Source: Rhodococcoides fascians NBRC 12155 = LMG 3623 | Lineage (GTDB): Bacteria > Actinomycetota > Actinomycetes > Mycobacteriales > Mycobacteriaceae | Assembly (NCBI RefSeq): GCF_001894785.1 | Contig: NZ_BCWW01000003.1 | Span: 310,001 to 374,000, forward strand | DNA: 64,000 nucleotides | Direction: 5' to 3' | Shown here: one piece after another, positions 26,545 to 38,005 of the stretch | Position numbering within the stretch: position 1 is the first letter of the stretch | Layout of the letters: each line of letters opens with the position of its first letter | Made by a program: the position numbers and the translations under genes | The notes under the pieces: model-generated | The model's input: only the letters and a program-made list of their open reading frames with translations | Databases searched by the model: none | Told to the model about the DNA's origin: nothing

Positions 26545-28389
26545 TCAGGCGGGTTGTCGTGGTTCTTCGTCGCCGGTGTCGCGGGTGTTGTCGTTGTGCT
26601 GGTCGGGTGGGTAGAGGACTTCTTCTGGGTGGTGTGCGTGGTTGATCAGCCCACGGCGTGTGGGGTCCATTCCGGTCGGTGGGTGCCACAGGGTTCGGCC
26701 CGGATAGCGATGTCCTGCTGTGGTTTTGGTGGTTGCCCACTTTCCGGGGCCGGTGCCGACGTGTGCGTGGTGCATGTCGCATCCGAAGGTGAGGGAGTCG
26801 ATGTCGGTGGGTCCGCCCTCGACCCAGTCGTCGAGGTGGTGCGCTTGGCACCAGGTTGCGGGGCGGGTGCAGGAGGGGAAGCTGCAGCCGCGGTCGCGGG
26901 CGATGAGGACGATGCGTTGGTCGGCGGAGGCGATGCGTTTGGATCGGCCGAGGTAGAGGGCTCTGCCGTTGTCGTCGAAGATGGTGAGGTAGTGGTGGGC
27001 GTGCGAGGCCATGCGGATGGCGTCGCGGATCGAGACGCGGGATCCGGTGGCGGTCATGGCGTAGCCGCAGCCTGCGTCGAGGTCTTTGAGGGTCATGGTG
27101 ACGATGGCGGTGACGGGTAGCCCGCGGTGGGTGCCGAGGGTGCCGGAGGCGAGGGTGTGCCTCAGTGCCATCTTCAGGGCGTCGTGACGGCGTTCGTTCT
27201 GGGTGCGTACATCTCGCGCGGCGGCAGCGTCGCGAGCAGCGGTGTCCGATGCGTCGGCGTCGGCTTGGCCGACGGGTTCAGCAGTGCTGTCGGAGCCTGC
27301 GTCGTCGTTAATGTCGGCCGTGCTGTGTGGCGTTGTGCCGCAACCACAATCGTTGCTGTCGGTGCACTCACCCTCACCGCGGTCGTCGCCACTGCGGTCG
27401 TCGTCACCGTAGAAGTCGGCACCGTTGCCGACCGTCCCATCCCACAGGTATTCGTCATCCGATCGAGCATCGCTCGATCCTGCCTCGTCGGGCATCGGCC
27501 CGGGCTTTGGCGTAGCCGCACTGCCACTCCCGCCGCCGTCCTCGTCGCTGGCGGTCTCATCCTCGTGGACGATCGATGTCGGGTCTGCAGGATTGTTCAC
27601 TCCCGGTTTCGCGGCTTTCGAGAACAGGGCTTCGAGGTAGGCGCGTAGTTCGGAGTCGACGCAGAACTTTCCTTCTGACATTCCGTCGGAACCCTGCTCA
27701 CCGAGGTAGAAGAACGCATCCCGTTTCCGTGGCCTCGGCTTCGCGTTCTTGTCTTCGTCTTCGTCTTCGTTCTCGTCGAAGTCGCCGTCGGGGTCGAGGA
27801 TCGAGTCCAGGTGCGCCACCAGTGGCGCGAAGTCGTCGGGCCGCCTCGTCGAGGCGAGACCCACCAACTGCTGTTCGGCGCGATCGCGGGTCTGCGGATC
27901 CACAGTCGACGGTAGGTGTCGGAAGAATTCGCGGATCATCTGCACGTGCTGGGCATCGAGCAACCCTGCCCGTACCGCAGCAGCGGTGCGCGGTAACAAG
28001 GGAGGCAGCATTTCGCCGGACAATGCGGTGCGGTCACCCAACTCTGCGGCCAGACGTACTCGCGCACCGGCTGTTCGTGGGGTGATTCGCAGCATCCATG
28101 CCACCGAGCACGGCACCGAACCCGGATAGACGTCGAGGCCGTGTTGTGCGATCAGTTCGTTGAGCCAGGTGTGCGAGTACGCCGTCACAGACCGCGACAC
28201 GGTTTCCATGCGTTGGATCACCGCACGCCGGTCGGCGTTCGACCACGCCACCGACGCCTGCCCCGCCAACTCGGCGACCGCCGACTCCACCGCGTCGACC
28301 AACCCCGCCAAGACAGGGTCGGACACGTCAGGGGCAGGCGGCACCGTTTCGATGCCGTCCACCCCTGATCCGCCGTCCCCCGAAAGCAT
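26545..28389 (-). CDS. DUF222 / 13E12 family HNH endonuclease
   Basis: Large protein (614 aa) of the actinobacterial 13E12 repeat family. The DUF222 helical domain covers about residues 25-200. A long low-complexity acidic, Ser- and Gly-rich linker follows at about 275-390. The C-terminal HNH domain contains CSFPSCTRPATWCQAHHLDD and GCDMHHAHVGTG, with the metal-binding cysteines and histidines present. Such genes are multicopy in mycobacteria and rhodococci and are suspected mobile or selfish elements; a cellular function is not established. The expanded linker and the tandem repeat after the stop suggest recent rearrangement. Confidence 0.87.
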   Translation of the reverse strand: MLSGDGGSGVDGIETVPPAPDVSDPVLAGLVDAVESAVAELAGQASVAWSNADRRAVIQRMETVSRSVTAYSHTWLNELIAQHGLDVYPGSVPCSVAWMLRITPRTAGARVRLAAELGDRTALSGEMLPPLLPRTAAAVRAGLLDAQHVQMIREFFRHLPSTVDPQTRDRAEQQLVGLASTRRPDDFAPLVAHLDSILDPDGDFDENEDEDEDKNAKPRPRKRDAFFYLGEQGSDGMSEGKFCVDSELRAYLEALFSKAAKPGVNNPADPTSIVHEDETASDEDGGGSGSAATPKPGPMPDEAGSSDARSDDEYLWDGTVGNGADFYGDDDRSGDDRGEGECTDSNDCGCGTTPHSTADINDDAGSDSTAEPVGQADADASDTAARDAAAARDVRTQNERRHDALKMALRHTLASGTLGTHRGLPVTAIVTMTLKDLDAGCGYAMTATGSRVSIRDAIRMASHAHHYLTIFDDNGRALYLGRSKRIASADQRIVLIARDRGCSFPSCTRPATWCQAHHLDDWVEGGPTDIDSLTFGCDMHHAHVGTGPGKWATTKTTAGHRYPGRTLWHPPTGMDPTRRGLINHAHHPEEVLYPPDQHNDNTRDTGDEEPRQPA

Positions 28390-28452
28390 GAACAGAATCT
28401 ACCGCGACCCACCGACACACTTTCGAACACACGTTCGTCGATCCGAGGGAAG

Positions 28453-29393
28453 TCAGTTGCGTGAGATCAGCGACCGCGCGAAGAACATCAGGTTGGCCGG
28501 CCGCTCTGCAAGTCTGCGCATGAAGTAGCCGTACCACTGCTCGCCGTAGGGCACGTAGACACGCAAGTGCTTTCCGGCGTCGACCAGTCGCCGTTGTTCG
28601 TGGTCGCGGATTCCGAACAGCATCTGGAACTCGAAGTCGGCTGCGGACCGTCCGGCGTTCGCGGCGAGCCGCTCCGCCGCCTCGATCATCTCGGGATCGT
28701 GGGAGGCGACCATGGGGTAGCCGCTGCCGTTCATCAGCACTTCCAGGCACCGTAGGTAGGAGTCCGAAACGTCCCGTGCACTCTGGAACGCCACCGACGC
28801 GGGCTCGTTGTACGCGCCCTTGCACAGTCGGATGCGAGATCTCGGTCCGGACAGTTCTCGGCAGTCGGCCTCGGTTCGTTTCAGGTACGCCTGCAGCACC
28901 GTGCCGAGATCGGGAAAGTCCTGCCGCAGTTCGCGCACGATGGACAGGGTCGAGTCGGTGGTGGTGTGGTCCTCGGCGTCGACGGTCACCCACACTCCCG
29001 CCGCTGTTGCCGCGGTACAGATTTCGCGCGCGTTCTCGAGCGCCAGCGTCCGGTCGATTCCCTGACCGAGGGCCGAGAGTTTGAGCGATACCTCGAGCGC
29101 GGTCTCGGCGGTACTACGCGTCGAAAAGCGTTGTATCAGTGACAGGTACGACTGAACGGTGGCTGTCGCCTGCGCGCGGTCGGTGGTGTCCTCGCCCAGA
29201 TAGTCCACCGAGACGAATCGTCCCGACGCCAGCAGGGCATCGACGGCGGTGACCACGGCGGGCTCCGATTCACCGGCGACGAAGCGGTCGACGAGCGATC
29301 GGGTGGCACGCAGCCGCGTCACGGTGGCCTGCAATTTCGGTGAGCGTGCGGCCGCCAGCAGAGCCGGCCGCAGTGGGTTGCTCAGCACTGTGG

Positions 29394-29397
<4 letters not shown>
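28453..29397 (-). CDS. pruB: Proline dehydrogenase
   Basis: FAD enzyme that oxidises proline to pyrroline-5-carboxylate, first step of proline catabolism. At 314 aa it is the monofunctional type. Landmarks: VSLKLSALGQGIDR, VTVDAEDHTTTD, RIRLCKGAYNEPA, and YVPYGEQWYGYFMRRLAERP near the C-terminus, where the conserved arginines bind proline. The start at 29397 overlaps the pruA stop by 4 bases. The frame extends far upstream inside pruA, but that part is low-quality coding. Order pruA-pruB with a divergent PucR gene matches the mycobacterial locus. Confidence 0.92.
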
Positions 29398-31043
<1,646 letters not shown>

Positions 31044-31075
31044 GGTGACTCCTCGCACTCGGGTGTGTGCTGCTC

Positions 31076-31104
31076 ATTGAAGTCGCCTCGACGTCCCGTT
31101 CAAT
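31076..31104. promoter_or_regulatory. Inverted repeat in the pruA / PucR divergent promoter
   Basis: ATTGAA (31076-31081) and TTCAAT (31099-31104), 17-base spacer, in the 100-base region between the two start codons. The simplest reading is a binding site for the PucR-type activator. Confidence 0.45.
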
Positions 31105-31143
31105 CAGCTCATCGGCCAAAGAATTCGTGGTGTACTTGTCCGC

Positions 31144-32715
31144 ATGGCCAATACTGTGACGCTGCGTTCTCTGCTGACGTCGCTGCACAACGCCGTGGTC
31201 GAGCTCGTGGTCGCGCCGGCGGGAACCGAGATCACTGTCGAGTCCGTGGCCCTGCTCGACGGCGACGACCTTCGTCGACCACCGGGAACGGCAGCCGATC
31301 TGACCCTGCTGGTCGGCGTCACCGAGACCGATGCGCTGCGGTGGTTCGACGATCTGGCGTTGCGTCCGGTGGTCGACAGGCCCCTTGCGGTGCTGACCAA
31401 GGTGGCCGACTCGACCGCGTTGGCCCACGCCGCCCGAGAGACCGGAATCGCCTTGGTTGCGGTACACCACCAGACCCGCTGGGAACTGCTGCTGTCGACG
31501 ATGCGCGGGGTCCTGGACCAGTCCCGCGCACCGGCATCGGAGGACGGGCTGTTCGGAGCGGACACCGATCTGTACGAGCTGGCGCAGACGGTCGCGTCCT
31601 TGACCAAGGGCATGGTGAGCATCGAGGACGAGCGTTCGCACGTATTGGCGTACTCGGCATCGGACGACTCGGCCGACGAGTTGCGGACCCTGTCGATCCT
31701 GGGGCGAGAAGGACCGGCCGACTACCTTCGCCGTCTGCACGAGCGCGGGGTGTTCGACCGACTCCGCCGTACCGACGACGTCATCGACGTACCGGCCGAT
31801 GCCGAACTCGGTATCCGTCGACGCCTTGCCGTCGGAATACGTCGAATCAGCGGCGCAGCAACAACACTGGGAACGATCTGGGTACAGGAAGGAGCTCGTC
31901 CGCTGTCTGTGGACGCCGATGCAGTGTTGCGCGGAGCGTCGGCGGTCGCAGCCCGGCTGATCACCCGTATCGCGAACGCCCCGACCAACGAGGCGCTGCA
32001 GATTCAGCGACTGCTCGGCGCGCGGGGTGGCGGCGTGGACATTCCGTCGCTGGCCGCGGCGCTGTCGATTCCGACCACGGGAACGGCCGCGGTCGTCGGA
32101 TTCGCCGCCTGTGGTGAATTCGACATCACCGGTCTGGCTCCGTCGATCCGGTTGCACGCCAGCGCATTCAGGCGAGACTCGCTGGTGACCGTCATCGGCG
32201 AGAGAATCTACGTACTGTTCTCCGGAGCTGCGTCGGGGACGGCGATTCCGGTGTGGACCGCAGATGCCGTGTCGCGCATCGAGACTCGAACCGGACTGTG
32301 CTTGCGCGCCGCGGTGGCCGCGCCGATCGCCGATCTCGACGGGGTGGCCGCAGCCCGGTTCGAGGTCGACCGGGTATTGGACGCGACCACCGGCGACGTT
32401 CGGGTCACCACGCTCGCAGAGTCGAGAACGTCTGTGCTGCTGGGCGAGGTCGTCGACATCATCTCGAATCACGAGCAGTTGCGGGACCCGCGCATCGCAG
32501 CGCTGGATCGGTACGACGCCACCCACGACGGCGCGATGCGCGAGAGCCTCGAGACGTATCTGGCGTGCTTCGGTGACGTGCGTGCGGCAGCGGAGAGGCT
32601 GCACATTCACCCGAACACGGTGCGCTACCGCATCCGGCGCGTCGAGCAGATTCTGGAGTTGGATCTGTCGGATCCGGACGCGCGATTGTTGGTGGAGATT
32701 CAGCTGCGGATGTGA
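31144..32715 (+). CDS. PucR family transcriptional regulator (PruC-like)
   Basis: Regulator of 523 aa. The N-terminal PucR-type sensory region (about 1-120) is followed by a GAF-like middle part and a C-terminal DNA-binding domain ending HIHPNTVRYRIRRVEQIL. This is the arrangement in PucR and CdaR proteins. Its divergent position next to pruA-pruB matches mycobacterial loci, where the homologue (PruC) activates proline catabolism in response to proline. Its 3' end overlaps the convergent LacI gene by 16 bases. Confidence 0.88.
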   Translation: MANTVTLRSLLTSLHNAVVELVVAPAGTEITVESVALLDGDDLRRPPGTAADLTLLVGVTETDALRWFDDLALRPVVDRPLAVLTKVADSTALAHAARETGIALVAVHHQTRWELLLSTMRGVLDQSRAPASEDGLFGADTDLYELAQTVASLTKGMVSIEDERSHVLAYSASDDSADELRTLSILGREGPADYLRRLHERGVFDRLRRTDDVIDVPADAELGIRRRLAVGIRRISGAATTLGTIWVQEGARPLSVDADAVLRGASAVAARLITRIANAPTNEALQIQRLLGARGGGVDIPSLAAALSIPTTGTAAVVGFAACGEFDITGLAPSIRLHASAFRRDSLVTVIGERIYVLFSGAASGTAIPVWTADAVSRIETRTGLCLRAAVAAPIADLDGVAAARFEVDRVLDATTGDVRVTTLAESRTSVLLGEVVDIISNHEQLRDPRIAALDRYDATHDGAMRESLETYLACFGDVRAAAERLHIHPNTVRYRIRRVEQILELDLSDPDARLLVEIQLRM

Positions 32716-33725
32716 GCGTCACGGGCCTCGGCAGTGCTGGACCGGATCACCAGGCTCGGCTCGATGCGCGAGCGACGGGTGCTGCGGTTGCCGGAATCGA
32801 TTTGGGCCAAGAGTATTTCGACACTGCGGATGCCGACCTCGCTGAATTCCTGACGGATCGTCGTCAGGGGAGGGGAAAAGAACTCCGCGTCGGGAACGTC
32901 GTCGAAACCGACCACGCTGACGTCCGTCGGAACTTTTCGGCCGTGCACTTCGAGGGCGCGCAACACCCCGAGCGCCATCGCGTCGTTTCCGGCGAACACC
33001 GCTGTGACGTCGGGGTTCTCGGCCAATCGGCAACCGGCCTCGAAGCCAGACTTCGCGGTCCAGTCGCCGGCGAGAACGAGTGGCGGTTCGATGCCGGCCT
33101 GCTCGTGGGCCGAGCGCCACCCGATAACGCGGTCGGCTGCCTCGTACCAACCCGAGGGGCCTGCGACGTGCCAGACGGCGCGGTGACCGAGTGAGAGCAG
33201 ATGTGTGGTGGCGGACTGCGCGCCGGCGACCTGATCGACCGAGACGACCGCCAGATCGCCTTCCGGCGATCCTTCGACGGCCACCAGTGGCAGTTCGGCG
33301 GCCAACTCGGCGATGTCGCCGCCGTCGGTGCTCAACGGCGCGATGACGACGACGCCGTCGACGCCCTGCTTCTGCAACCTGCGCACGCAGGTGCTGATCG
33401 CCACCTCGTCGAACGAGGTGGGGACGCCGACGACGACGGAGTATCCGGCCTGTCGTGCGGCCTGTTCGACGCTGTAGAGCGTCGACACCGGCCCGTACAG
33501 AGCGTTGCCGGTGCCGACGATCCCGATGGTGCTGCTGCGGCCGGTGACCAGAGCGCGAGCTGCGGTGTTCGGCCGGTAGCCGAGCTCCGCGATCGCCTGC
33601 TCGACCCTCGTTCTGGTCGCCTCGGTGACGTTGGGATGGCCGTTGATGACCCGAGAGACGGTCTGGTGGGACACACCCGCGAGCCGAGCGACGTCGGTCA
33701 TGGCCGGTCCGCGGGTCGGCGTCAT
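32700..33725 (-). CDS. LacI family transcriptional regulator of the sugar operon
   Basis: Repressor of 341 aa with an N-terminal LacI helix-turn-helix (TDVARLAGVSHQTVSRVIN), hinge RPNTAARAL and a periplasmic-binding-like ligand domain. It lies 73 bases behind the sugar ABC permease on the same strand and is probably the last gene of that operon. Two operator-like palindromes upstream of the operon fit a LacI-type dimer. ATG at 33725 is chosen because the conserved region starts just after it. Confidence 0.9.
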   Translation of the reverse strand: MTPTRGPAMTDVARLAGVSHQTVSRVINGHPNVTEATRTRVEQAIAELGYRPNTAARALVTGRSSTIGIVGTGNALYGPVSTLYSVEQAARQAGYSVVVGVPTSFDEVAISTCVRRLQKQGVDGVVVIAPLSTDGGDIAELAAELPLVAVEGSPEGDLAVVSVDQVAGAQSATTHLLSLGHRAVWHVAGPSGWYEAADRVIGWRSAHEQAGIEPPLVLAGDWTAKSGFEAGCRLAENPDVTAVFAGNDAMALGVLRALEVHGRKVPTDVSVVGFDDVPDAEFFSPPLTTIRQEFSEVGIRSVEILLAQIDSGNRSTRRSRIEPSLVIRSSTAEARDAHIRS

Positions 33726-33798
33726 CGCACGCATCCTCCTTCGCTGGTCGAACACCATCTCAGCATGCCCGGACCGGATCGGCGCGTCACCGCCCGGA

Positions 33799-35127
33799 TC
33801 ACGTCGTTTTCGTCATCGATGCAGAGGTCGGCGGTGCCGGCTTTCCGGGCTCGCCGGGGGAGAACATCTCAGCGGGTACTGGTACGCCCAGGTAACTGGT
33901 GGGAGACGCGGCTTTGTCTCCCTTGCCGCCCTTACCGCTCGCCGCACGACGCTTGGTCCAGATGTCGAACGCCACGGCGGCGAGCAGCACCAGACCCTTC
34001 ACCAATTGCACTCTCTCGCTGGGTGATCCGATCAGCGACATGCCGCTGTTGATCACGGCGATGATGAGTCCACCGGTCAGCGCCCCGACGATGCGGCCGA
34101 CGCCGCCCTGTACGGCTGCGCCACCGATGAACGCCGCCGCGATGGCGTCGAGCTCGAAGCCGTTGCCCGCAGTAGGACCGGCCTGGTTGAGGCGTCCGGC
34201 GAAGATGATTCCGGCCAGAGCCGAAAGGACACCCATGTTGACGAAGATCCAGAACGTGACCGGCTTGACCTTGATACCGGACAGGGACGCGGCGTGAATG
34301 TTGCCGCCGATGGCGTACACGTGCCGACCGAATACGGTCTTGCCGGCCAACGTCGAGTAACCCATGACCAACACGGCGAGCAGGATCAGCACGTACGGCA
34401 GGTTCTTGAAACGAGCCAACTGGACGGCGATCGCAAGCACGAGAGCGGCGGCGAACGCCATCTTGATCAGGAACAGCGGCATCGCGTCCACGGTCTGGCC
34501 GTACTTCTGCCGGCCCGTTCGGGAACGCCACTGGCTGAACACGATTCCAGCGACCGCGAGAATCGCGACGAGCAACGTGAAGATGTCCGCCCCACCCAAT
34601 GGCCCGAGTCCCACATTGCCCATGAAGCCGGGCAGGAAGCCGTTGGACAGTGTGCGTACCGGTCCGGGGAACGGCCCGATGCCCTGGTTGCCGAGGACGA
34701 TGAGAGTCACCGCGCGGAAGACGAGCATTCCGGCGAGGGTGACGATGAACGCGGGAATGCCGAAGTACGCGACCCAATAACCCTGCCAGGCACCGATCAG
34801 GCCGCCGACGATCAACGTGATCAGCACCGCCAGTGGCCACGGCACGTTCTGTTGGACCATGAGGACACCGGCGATGGCTCCGGTGGCCGCCACCACCGAT
34901 CCGACGGACAGGTCGATATGGCCGGCGATGATGATGACGACCATGCCGATGGCCAGAATGAGAATGTACGAGTTCTGCACCACCATGTTGCTGATGTTCT
35001 GCGGCACCAACAGCTGACCTCCGGTCAGCACGGTGAAGAGCACGATGATCAGCGCGAACGCGATGAAGATTCCGCTCTGTCGGAGGTTTCGCGTGAGCAG
35101 CCCCCGAACGGTCGACAGCTGGTTCAT
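33799..35127 (-). CDS. Sugar ABC transporter permease (XylH/MmsB-like)
   Basis: Membrane subunit of a CUT2-type monosaccharide importer, 442 aa with about 10-12 hydrophobic segments. Signature regions are [20 protein letters not shown] and [20 protein letters not shown], followed by the C-terminal pore region [19 protein letters not shown]. The C-terminal tail of about 45 residues is charged and Pro-rich, longer than usual. Its start overlaps the stop of the ATPase gene by 4 bases. By similarity to ChvE-MmsAB systems the substrate is a pentose or hexose. Confidence 0.92.
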   Translation of the reverse strand: MNQLSTVRGLLTRNLRQSGIFIAFALIIVLFTVLTGGQLLVPQNISNMVVQNSYILILAIGMVVIIIAGHIDLSVGSVVAATGAIAGVLMVQQNVPWPLAVLITLIVGGLIGAWQGYWVAYFGIPAFIVTLAGMLVFRAVTLIVLGNQGIGPFPGPVRTLSNGFLPGFMGNVGLGPLGGADIFTLLVAILAVAGIVFSQWRSRTGRQKYGQTVDAMPLFLIKMAFAAALVLAIAVQLARFKNLPYVLILLAVLVMGYSTLAGKTVFGRHVYAIGGNIHAASLSGIKVKPVTFWIFVNMGVLSALAGIIFAGRLNQAGPTAGNGFELDAIAAAFIGGAAVQGGVGRIVGALTGGLIIAVINSGMSLIGSPSERVQLVKGLVLLAAVAFDIWTKRRAASGKGGKGDKAASPTSYLGVPVPAEMFSPGEPGKPAPPTSASMTKTT

Positions 35128-36674
35128 CGAAGTACTCCTGTTCCACGGGTCATGAGATGCATGAGAGATTCCTGGGTTGCGTCCTCGCGGTCGACCTCAC
35201 CGGTGATCCGGCCGGCGGACAGCGCGTAGATCCGGTCGCACAGACCGAGAAGTTCCGGAAGTTCGGACGAGATCACCAGCACTGCCTTTCCGGCGTCGGC
35301 GAGTTGGTTGATGATCGAATAGATTTCGAATTTCGCGCCGACGTCGATTCCTCGCGTCGGTTCGTCGAGGATGAGCACGTCGGGATCGCTGAAGATCCAT
35401 TTGCTCAGCACGACTTTCTGCTGATTGCCGCCGGAGAGTTTGCCGACCACGGCGGAGACGTTCGGTGCCTTGATGTTCATGCTCTTGCGGAAGCCCTCGG
35501 CGACCTTGTATTCCTGGTTGGCGTCGACGAAGCCTCCCGTCACCAACTTGTCCAGCGCCGCGGTGGAGATGTTGCGCTTGATGTCGTCGATCAGGTTCAG
35601 CCCGTACCGTTTCCGGTCCTCGGTGGCGTACGCGATGCCGTGATGGATGGCATCGTTGACGGATTTGACGTGAATTTCCTTGCCGTACTTGTAGAGCCGT
35701 CCCGAGATGTCGATCCCGTAGCTTCGGCCGAAGACGCTCATGGCCAACTCGGTACGGCCGGCACCCATCAATCCGGCGAGGCCGACGATCTCACCGCGCC
35801 GCAGCGTGAGGTTCGCCTTTTCGACGACGGTTCGGCCCTGCTGGGTCGGACTGTGCACGGTCCAGTCCTCGATGCGCAGAACTTCCTCTCCCACAGTCGA
35901 TTCGTGGGGCGGAAACCGGTGCTCGAGATCGCGGCCGACCATCAGTGAGATGATGCGATCCTCGGTGACGTCCGGGTCTCGCATGTCCAGCGTCTTGATG
36001 GTCTTGCCGTCCCGAATGATCGTGGTCCGGTCGGCAATGGCCGCGATCTCGTTGAGCTTGTGCGAGATGATCACGCACGTGATGCCCTCGTCCCGTAGAC
36101 CGCGCAACAGATCCAGCAGATGTGCGGAGTCGGAATCGTTGAGTGCCGCAGTGGGTTCGTCGAGAATCAGCAGGGTCACGTCCTTGGACAGTGCCTTGGC
36201 GATCTCGACGAGTTGCTGCTTGCCGACGCCGAGATCGCTCACGACGTTGACGGGATTCTCCCGCAGCCCTACCCGGTTCAGTAGGGCTGCGGCCTCGGAA
36301 TTCGTTCGGTTCCAGTCGATGAACCCGCGCTTGGACCGCTCGTTGCCGAGAAAGATGTTCTCGGCAATGGAGAGATGCGGACTCAGTGCGAGTTCCTGAT
36401 GGATGATGACGATGCCCTCGGCCTCGCTACTCCGGATGTCGGAGAACGAGCACTCTCGACCGTCGAACACGATGTCGCCGTCGAATGTGTCGTGTGCGTA
36501 CACACCCGACAACACCTTCATGAGCGTCGACTTGCCTGCTCCGTTCTCGCCGCAGATCGCGTGGATCTCGCCGCGATTCACCGAGAGAGTGACATCCTGT
36601 AGCGCCTTGACGCCGGGAAATGTTTTGGTGATGCCGCGCATCTCCAGAATCGGGCTCGTCATCGCCGAACTCAC
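35124..36674 (-). CDS. Sugar ABC transporter ATP-binding protein (XylG/MmsA-like)
   Basis: Double-cassette ATPase of 516 aa powering monosaccharide import. First cassette: Walker [13 protein letters not shown], signature [12 protein letters not shown], Walker [12 protein letters not shown]. Second cassette: degenerate Walker [12 protein letters not shown], signature [14 protein letters not shown], Walker [16 protein letters not shown]. The weakened second site is normal for this class. GTG at 36674 overlaps the binding-protein stop by 4 bases (GTGA); ATG at 36662 is the alternative. Confidence 0.93.
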   Translation of the reverse strand: MSSAMTSPILEMRGITKTFPGVKALQDVTLSVNRGEIHAICGENGAGKSTLMKVLSGVYAHDTFDGDIVFDGRECSFSDIRSSEAEGIVIIHQELALSPHLSIAENIFLGNERSKRGFIDWNRTNSEAAALLNRVGLRENPVNVVSDLGVGKQQLVEIAKALSKDVTLLILDEPTAALNDSDSAHLLDLLRGLRDEGITCVIISHKLNEIAAIADRTTIIRDGKTIKTLDMRDPDVTEDRIISLMVGRDLEHRFPPHESTVGEEVLRIEDWTVHSPTQQGRTVVEKANLTLRRGEIVGLAGLMGAGRTELAMSVFGRSYGIDISGRLYKYGKEIHVKSVNDAIHHGIAYATEDRKRYGLNLIDDIKRNISTAALDKLVTGGFVDANQEYKVAEGFRKSMNIKAPNVSAVVGKLSGGNQQKVVLSKWIFSDPDVLILDEPTRGIDVGAKFEIYSIINQLADAGKAVLVISSELPELLGLCDRIYALSAGRITGEVDREDATQESLMHLMTRGTGVLR

Positions 36675-37807
36675 TTCAACTGATCCTCGGTGTAGTAGCC
36701 ACCCTCGACGAGCAGCTTCTCGTAGTTGTCCTTGTAGACGATCTCGGGCTGCAGCAGGTACGCCGGAACGACCTTCTCGCCGTTGTCGTAATCGGTGGTG
36801 TTGTTGGTCTCGGGAGTTTGACCGTTGAGCATGGCCTGAGCCATCTGGATCGTGACCTCGGCCAGCTGGCGCGTGTCCTTGTAGATCGTGGAGTACTGCT
36901 CACCGGCGATGATCGACTTGACCGACGGCACCTCGGCGTCCTGTCCGGTGACGACCGGGTAGGGCTGACCGGCGGTTCCGTAGCCGTTGCTCTTGAGCGC
37001 GGACAGAATTCCGATCGACAGACCGTCGTACGGGGAGAGCACGCCCTGAACCTTCTGGCCCGAGGAGTACGTCTTGGTCAGCAGGTCTTCCATGCGCTTC
37101 TGTGCCGTCGCCGGATCCCAGCGCAGGGTGGCAGCGGTTCCGAAGTCGGACTCGCCACTACCGATCTTCAGAGTTCCCTTGTCCAGGTACGGCTTCAGGG
37201 TCTCCATGGCACCGTCGAAGAAGAAGGTGGCGTTGTTGTCGTCGGGCGAACCGGCGAAAACCTCGATGTTGAGCGGGCCGGCGGGTGCGTCGGCCTTGTC
37301 GGTGCCGTCCTCGTTCTTCAGCCCGAGGCCGACCAACAGCGAGGTGGCCTGGTCGACGCCGACCTTGTAGTTGTCGAACGTCGCGTAGTAGTCGACGTCC
37401 GGGGAGTTGCGGATGAGCCGGTCGTAGGCGATGACACCGATGCCGTTGTCCTTGGCTTCCTGCAGCTGGGTGGTGATGGCGGTGCCGTCCACCGAGGCCA
37501 CGATCAGCAGCTTCGCGCCCTGGGTGATCTGGTTCTCGATCTGGTTGACCTGGGTGGGAATGTCGTTCTCCGCGTACTGCAGGTCGACCTTGTATCCCTG
37601 GCCCTCCAACGCGCTCTTGAGGTTGTCGCCGTCGGCGATCCAACGGGCGGAGGACTTCGTCGGCATGGTGACACCGATCAACGCACCTGCGGTGCTGCCG
37701 CCCTCGGCCGGAGCCTCGTCTGCGGTCTTGGTACTCGATCCGCACGCACCGAGCGTGAGGGTGAGGGCCACCGCGGCCGTAGCCATGGATAGCTTTCGAA
37801 ACTTCAT
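36671..37807 (-). CDS. Sugar ABC transporter substrate-binding lipoprotein (ChvE-like)
   Basis: Membrane-anchored sugar receptor of 378 aa. Lipoprotein signal peptide with lipobox LGACGSS near residue 22. The periplasmic-binding fold of the ChvE/XylF class shows [34 protein letters not shown] and [17 protein letters not shown]. First gene of the operon binding protein - ATPase - permease - LacI. Its promoter has a TTGACA box overlapped by a LacI-type operator, with a second operator 56 bases upstream. The exact sugar is not determined. Confidence 0.92.
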   Translation of the reverse strand: MKFRKLSMATAAVALTLTLGACGSSTKTADEAPAEGGSTAGALIGVTMPTKSSARWIADGDNLKSALEGQGYKVDLQYAENDIPTQVNQIENQITQGAKLLIVASVDGTAITTQLQEAKDNGIGVIAYDRLIRNSPDVDYYATFDNYKVGVDQATSLLVGLGLKNEDGTDKADAPAGPLNIEVFAGSPDDNNATFFFDGAMETLKPYLDKGTLKIGSGESDFGTAATLRWDPATAQKRMEDLLTKTYSSGQKVQGVLSPYDGLSIGILSALKSNGYGTAGQPYPVVTGQDAEVPSVKSIIAGEQYSTIYKDTRQLAEVTIQMAQAMLNGQTPETNNTTDYDNGEKVVPAYLLQPEIVYKDNYEKLLVEGGYYTEDQLK

Positions 37808-37889
37808 CGTTTCTCCCTGTGTTGTGAGGTAGACCGTGAAGCGGAGGCCGTCGGGTGGTCCCGTGTGGTTCGCATCACATCAAAACGAA

Positions 37890-37918
37890 AGTGTGAGCGA
37901 TAACATCGGCATTGTCAA
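37890..37918 (-). promoter_or_regulatory. Promoter with LacI-type operator (proximal)
   Basis: On the minus strand a perfect TTGACA -35 box (37913-37918), a 17-base spacer and CACACT as a weak -10 (37890-37895). The operator TGTGAGCGATAACA (37892-37905, read on the plus strand) covers the spacer and -10, ideal for repression. Its half-sites follow the pattern TGTNAGCG/CGNTAACA of LacI-family repressors. Confidence 0.75.
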
Positions 37919-37947
37919 AGATTTCTTTTTGCACCCCGCGTGAGCAG

Positions 37948-37961
37948 TGTGAGCGCTAACA
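37948..37961. promoter_or_regulatory. LacI-type operator (distal)
   Basis: TGTGAGCGCTAACA, near-perfect palindrome with central CG and one mismatch to TGTTAGCGCTAACA. It differs from the proximal operator at one position. Centres are 56 bases apart, which would allow DNA looping. Confidence 0.75.
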
Positions 37962-38005
37962 TTTGTCGCCTACGACTCTCGGCGAAGCGCCGAAGTTGCG
38001 GCCCG

